Below are positions 59,901 to 64,000 of a DNA stretch of 64,000 nt, piece by piece. The notes beneath the pieces are model-generated. The model had not been told where the DNA came from and made no database searches. It worked only from the letters and a program-made list of their open reading frames with translations. This DNA comes from Rhodamnia argentea (Eukaryota > Streptophyta > Magnoliopsida > Myrtales > Myrtaceae). Made by a program: the position numbers and the translations under genes. Each line of letters starts with the position of its first letter. The first letter of the stretch is position 1. The stretch spans positions 3,578,001 to 3,642,000 of the forward strand of contig NC_063158.1 in the NCBI RefSeq assembly GCF_020921035.1. Reading direction: 5' to 3'.

Positions 59901-61489
59901 TCATTGCCAAAGACATGACCTGCTTGTAATAGACATCTGCCGTTCCTGCTGTGCCAGGAAGACAAATAAGTGGTGGCACCACTTTTGGACCAAAATCGTA
60001 ATATCTCCATTGCTTTACGCCAATCTGGCAAAAAGAAAAAGACATCAGTTAGGTAGCTGTGAAACAACATAGTGCATGGAATTTGGCTGGAGCAAGCTGA
60101 GAAGTTGGGGCTCAAGGGTGGCGTTTAAACCTGACAGCTTTAGCTTAGAGGACGAGGATAGCCAAGGTTCTTGTGAGGATTACAAATGGCAACTTCAGCT
60201 TAGAATACGAGGATAGCCAAGGATCTTTTTAAGACACACATGGCAACTTTAGCTTAGAATACGAGGATAGCCAAGGTTCTTGTGAGGACTACAATAAACA
60301 ATTGATAAGCTATATGAAAATTGACCATAGGAGCAAATCAGTACTCTTGATGATTTGAATTCATGAACGTTGCATGAAGCTATTTCAGACATCAAGTTTC
60401 AAAAAACTGTCAAAAGAAAAAGAATTTCAGAACCTCCGATATAATCGACAGATAAAGGATCTCCCATAGCATGAAGCTATTAGCTATGACGCACATCCCA
60501 GACACTAAAAGGAAATGACACCATTGGATCAAAACTATCAAATATTACCATTCATATCTAAAATCGAAAACGTGTAAGATGTCAAACACTCTAGGGAATG
60601 TTACTAGGGGCATGACAAGCTACTGCATATCACGGAAGCAAGCATCTGCTGAAACCATTGTAAGTTATCGAAGATCCAGCAATACTCACTCAATATCTTT
60701 GTTGAACTTGAACCCAGATATAATGGTCAATGGTAAATATTACATCTACCCCTATTTTCTCGTCTCATGAATATGATTAAGTGCAGAGTCAAAGTGTAAT
60801 ATTATTTTAACTCCACATCATATCATTATTGAAGAGGCTACCGCCAAACACAAGAACGACTCATGACTAGGGCTTTATAGTCCTGTTGCAGTGTTGGCCC
60901 CAGCTTTTTTGGGTTCTTTGCACTAAAATTGCTTATCTAGATCAAATCACAGCATAAAGATTGGAGATGAGAACCTGATATAATCAAACAGAGCACCAAA
61001 AAGGGGGCTGATTTGAGAAATGAACTGGTCAGCATCACATGGGTTGATCTGTGAACTTTCGAGCATAAAAATAACATAGATGTAGAGACAGAATGACTTT
61101 TTCGCCAGAATTAACCATCTCACTTAAGTCATTACTGCGTGAATACACCGAGTTCTTGGACAAAAGTGAAGAGCTTAGCCGGACTAATCGAGCAAGAAGC
61201 AACAACAAGCAGAAGAATTCCACGTCACAAACAGTAACCCAAACGCAGCAAATCAAGAATTGACCAAATTGAAGGAAAAAAGTGGACACAAATGCCAACG
61301 TAAGCACACAGGCGCGCGCGCGCGCACTAACAACACGAAACTAATCCCACAAACCAACTACGACAATTCCAAAATGAGAAACTTAAATTCGAGATCGAGA
61401 GAGAGAGAGAGACTCACGGGGATCTTGTGAAGAGGGACCTGAGACTTGAAGTGGACATAATCGCCGGGCGCCGAAGAGACGCCTTTCAT
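56995..61489 (-). CDS. Maspardin (SPG21-like alpha/beta hydrolase)
   Basis: Eight exons on the minus strand: 61489-61418, 60024-59899, 59755-59657, 59297-59155, 58540-58432, 58081-57974, 57619-57479, 57375-56995. Phases fit; 392 aa. It starts MKGVSSAPGDYVHFKS and has WRYYDFGPKVVPPLICLPG, GYRVISVDIPRVWNHHEW, then residues 104-109 GTSLGG with Ser106 at the nucleophile elbow of an alpha/beta hydrolase, and LLKRYVLTGIRDGPHEPF. The fold is that of human SPG21 maspardin, an endosome/trans-Golgi-associated protein; enzymatic activity is unproven in the family. No signal peptide is seen. The last exon adds an acidic tail of about 120 aa with 2.5 tandem copies of a 20-residue unit. The acceptor of exon 7 (caatgaag) has a weak pyrimidine tract but is the only in-frame choice. 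Confidence 0.94.
57047..57180 (-). repeat. 60-bp coding tandem repeat in maspardin C-terminus
   Basis: On the minus strand two full 20-residue units and a partial third follow each other: FGEKQDTDEHPAHETMGTHS, FEEKQDSDDHPAQEMMGTHS, FEEKHSTEEN. The DNA copies are still very similar ('ctgagctggatgatcatctga' against 'catgagctggatgttcatctg'), so the expansion looks recent. The tail is acidic and probably unstructured. Confidence 0.85.
60136..60300. repeat. Three-copy tandem repeat in maspardin intron 1
   Basis: Three copies of a 54-55-base unit start near 60136, 60191 and 60245. Each contains 'agcttaga.tacgaggatagcc' with 'aaggttcttgtgagga' in copies 1 and 3. They lie in the 1393-base first intron and affect no exon. 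Confidence 0.8.
61311..61412. repeat. (GC)n and (GA)n microsatellites at maspardin intron 1 start
   Basis: An alternating GC run at 61311-61326 and a GA run at 61391-61412 lie just inside intron 1, close to the exon 1 donor site at 61417. Alternating GC can adopt Z-DNA, but no function is shown. Confidence 0.8.
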
Positions 61490-62635
61490 GGCTCAATACC
61501 CCCGCGGTCGTCGTCGACGCAGACCCATCTATCGAAAAATCACGTTGAAAGCCGTCTTGTGACCGATTTCGCCGTTCAAACAATCATTGACGATGCCGGG
61601 ATCGTTCTTGGCGTTTTGTCGGGCCGTCTCTGTTCGCAAAACTCTCGTCTTTTTCTTCTTCTTCTCTCCCAATTAATCGATTTCACAACTCAATCGATGA
61701 GTGGGAATTGAGGAGAGAGAGAGCACGTGGGACGTGGGTGGAGTTGGAGGTGAAGGTGGAATCAATAAACAGTCAATTGACGGAGCGCACCTTCAACAGC
61801 TCGTCAGCGTTCTTTTATATTTTTGGGATATTCCATCTCTGTCCGAGCGAAGGCCTATTTTATGTTGTCCATGAAAACTAGATGCATCCATATTGCGCTA
61901 TTACTGAAGAACAGGAACAAGAACGCCTGAATTTTGCAAACACCATTGCTGCACATTCTCCAAAAACTCGCCCGATGTCCCAAGAGACCAGGCCCAACCA
62001 ATTCGCTTCCAAAGCCCAGAAACGTTCCAACAGGCCCGCCCGATTCCCGAGCGCCACCTCTCCACGTGTCCATCATGTCCAAACAATCCTTTTTTGGTCG
62101 AAAAATGTCCAAAGAAGTTCACCGGGGCAAAAACAGAGAACTAATGAAATGTCCCGAAACGCCAACATATGAGTCGGATCACCAGAGCTAAAAGCATCCC
62201 ACCAGGGCCACAGAATTAAGCTAATCCATTCCACGCTAAGTGCTGATATCCCAAGCACTGAGCCAGCTCAGGATTTGAAGTCAACCAGCTAGATCCCCTC
62301 CTCCTTAAGCCATCGAGCAGTCTAATTTTGATCGCAATTTTGGCACGCTTAACAAGTCTGTCAGCCTGAGCTATCCGGCTATTATGCAGGGCACCCTTTT
62401 TCCGTCCTTCCGTAGAAAATAAAATGGCTCCATTTCCTTGCCCAATTTATAGTTTGTGTCGTCTGATCCATGATCAAGTCTAGATAGAGCAACCGACATC
62501 TTTGATTCTTTCGACCATGTTTGCTTCTTGACATTAAGTGTTGATTTACATCGAAATAACTTGTTAGCAAAGACTCAGAATGGGAGAAAAGCAAAATGAA
62601 AAGACTATCTGCTTTGGCCGGAAATATTTTAGCAT
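61490..62635. other. 5' flank of maspardin gene and intergenic DNA
   Basis: Contains the maspardin leader and promoter on the minus strand. A CACGTG lies at about 61724-61729, about 235 bases upstream, and a second at about 62063-62068. No other gene is recognised; the open frames at 61855-62191 overlap on both strands. Confidence 0.4.
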
Positions 62636-62638
62636 TTA

Positions 62639-63614
62639 GGCTCCGTTTGTTTCACAAAAAATATTTTTTCGGAAAACATTTTCCCCAATTTCTGGTGTTT
62701 GGGGGGCGGAAAATGAGCGGCCAACGGAAAATATTTTCCGGTCAACAAAAAAAGCCTTCTAAAACTAAGGAAAATGATTTTCTCGTTTTTAGAAGATGAA
62801 AACATTTTCCACACTTTTTATTCCTCCTCTCTTTCAACTATTTTTTCTTTTTAATTATTTTTTTGCTTTCTTTTCGTTTTTATTTATTTTTTTCAAAATT
62901 CAAATTTTTTTTTAATTTTTCTGATGAAATTTATTTTTTAATTACTTTCTTTATTTTTTTTTCCTTTTTTTCATCTTTTTTTCTTTATTTTTTTTAGTAT
63001 TCTTTCTTTGCCGGTCGCCGGGCACGGCCACAACCAATGGTCGGCGAGGTGAGGCCGGGCGTTGTTTGTCTCGAGCGAGGCCCGGCCAGCCACCGTCGGC
63101 CTCGTACGAGGCTAGGCGAGCCGTCGCCGGCCTCGATCGAGGCCAACCCAGCCGCCGCCGGCCTCGATAAAGGCCAAGCCTTGTCAGATTTGGCAAGGCC
63201 AAGCGAATCGTCGCAAGCCTTGTGTGAGGCTAGGCGTTGCACATGACCGGTCGCCACATGTCATCGAGGCAAGCGACCGGTAGAAAACTATAATTGAAAA
63301 AAGAGAAAAATATTAAAAAGAAAAAAAGAAAAAATGAAGGAGAAAAAAGGAAGGAGAAAAAAGGGAAAAAGATAGATAACTAAAAATATTAAAATTCAAT
63401 TTTAAAAAATGAAAAATGAAAAAAAAATAAATTATTAAATGAAGTGCATGGAGGAAAATTAAATCCAATTTTCCATCCCAAACAACAGACAATATTTTCC
63501 TAATCTTTTTCATATTTCAACTAAACACCGAAAAATATGATCATTATATTGGAAATTGACTTCCTGGACAATATTTTCCAAAAACGACTCATTTTTTGCG
63601 AAACAAACGGAGCC
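62639..63614. mobile_element. Harbinger-like element with GC-rich palindromic core
   Basis: A 976-base element with TTA on both sides (62636-62638 and 63615-63617). The left end is GGCTCCGTTTGTTTCACAAA and the right end, reversed, GGCTCCGTTTGTTTCGCAAA. AT-rich arms (about 300 bases each, many 'ggaaaatattttcc' phrases) flank a GC-rich core at 63005-63280 with several copies of a unit containing GGCCTCGATCGAGGCC-type palindromes. No transposase frame. An alternative 8-bp duplication (TAGCATTT/TAGCAACA) is less exact. Confidence 0.7.
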
Positions 63615-63739
63615 TTAGCAACAACACATAATGGAGATTGTTTCTTATTCTCTCTACCTAGCGAGAACACTAGATCAATGATGTGCATGAATGGTCTTTT
63701 CATTTTCATCTTGCAATTTTTCAATATCTATTTTGACTG

Positions 63740-64000
63740 CTTTTAAGAAAAAAAAATCAAAAAAGTCTGAAAACTATTGTCCTTTTGCCAATTTAATATC
63801 AAACCTTTTAGTTTTGTCAATTCAATCTTAGACCTTTTGTATTTGAGCTACTTCAATCAAAAACTTTTTTTTTTGTGTGAATTCAGTCCCAACCTTTTTG
63901 CATTTGTCTCAATTTAATCCATTTGGCCGGTCTTGATGTGGACGTCGGCCAATGCTAACTTAGTGCCAAGGCAATTTTTAATAATATTTTATTATTTTTT
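63740..64000. repeat. Left arm of a Mutator-like element running off the window
   Basis: Phrases 'ttgccaatttaatatcaaacc', 'gtcaattcaatcttagacc', 'gcatttgtctcaatttaatcc' and 'ttggccggtcttgatgtgg' reproduce the left arm of the family seen at 45218. The window ends before the spacer and right arm. Confidence 0.55.

Noticed and set aside
1..64000. tRNA genes, rRNA genes or CRISPR arrays
   Set aside because: No cloverleaf with proper A and B boxes, no rRNA motif and no regularly spaced short repeats with unique spacers were found by eye; a covariance-model scan would be decisive.

Overview
This window is plant nuclear DNA. The protein genes are eukaryotic, spliced at GT-AG sites (with one GC-AG intron), and their products match flowering-plant families almost residue for residue. 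Gene content and gene order point to a eudicot. The dispersed repeats look like those of Myrtales or other rosid genomes, but that is only an impression and no species can be named from sequence alone.

Seven protein-coding genes can be rebuilt exon by exon with all reading phases consistent: (1) a class II CPD photolyase (PHR1/UVR2 type), + strand, 9 exons, 496 aa, 6955-10155; (2) a KEULE/SEC1A-type Sec1/Munc18 protein, - strand, 20 exons, 663 aa, 11509-22632; (3) a DUF641/IRK-interacting-protein-like gene, - strand, 3 exons, 501 aa, 28584-30291; (4) a DUF1442 gene, - strand, 2 exons, 214 aa, 40909-41710; (5) an IBA57-like mitochondrial Fe-S assembly factor, + strand, 5 exons, 404 aa, 48128-51588; (6) an intronless CML13/14-type EF-hand protein, + strand, 147 aa, 53554-53997; (7) a maspardin (SPG21-like) alpha/beta hydrolase, - strand, 8 exons, 392 aa, 56995-61489.

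The genes do not form one pathway: UV-damage repair, cytokinetic vesicle fusion, a receptor-kinase partner, an orphan family, Fe-S assembly, calcium sensing and a lipase-fold protein. What links them is position. From memory of Arabidopsis locus numbers, genes 6, 4, 3, 2 and 1 lie in the same order on chromosome 1 (about At1g12310-At1g12370), while genes 5 and 7 map to At4g12130 and At4g12230. The window therefore looks like an ancestral, unfractionated version of a segment that Arabidopsis split over two duplicated chromosomes.

The rest is mobile-element sediment. 1-6800: no gene recognised. 12.5-13.5 kb: a Harbinger-like element inside a KEULE intron. 22.9-28.5 kb: a decayed LINE piece, an ultra-short poly(A) insertion with target duplication, and Mutator-like inverted-repeat elements. 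32.5-39.05 kb: nested LTR-derived sequence with no coding capacity. 39.2-40.1 and 44.9-45.7 kb: fold-back elements, one inserted into another, with 9-bp target duplications. 46.7-47.7 kb: two short terminal-inverted-repeat elements just upstream of the IBA57 gene. 52.5-53.0 kb: an AT-rich inverted repeat. 62.6-63.6 kb: another Harbinger-like element with a GC-rich palindromic core. No bacterial-type operon, CRISPR array, rRNA or convincing tRNA gene was seen. No completely new system stands out; the most useful observations are the microsynteny, the GC-AG intron, the lineage-specific repeat tail of maspardin and the datable nested insertions.
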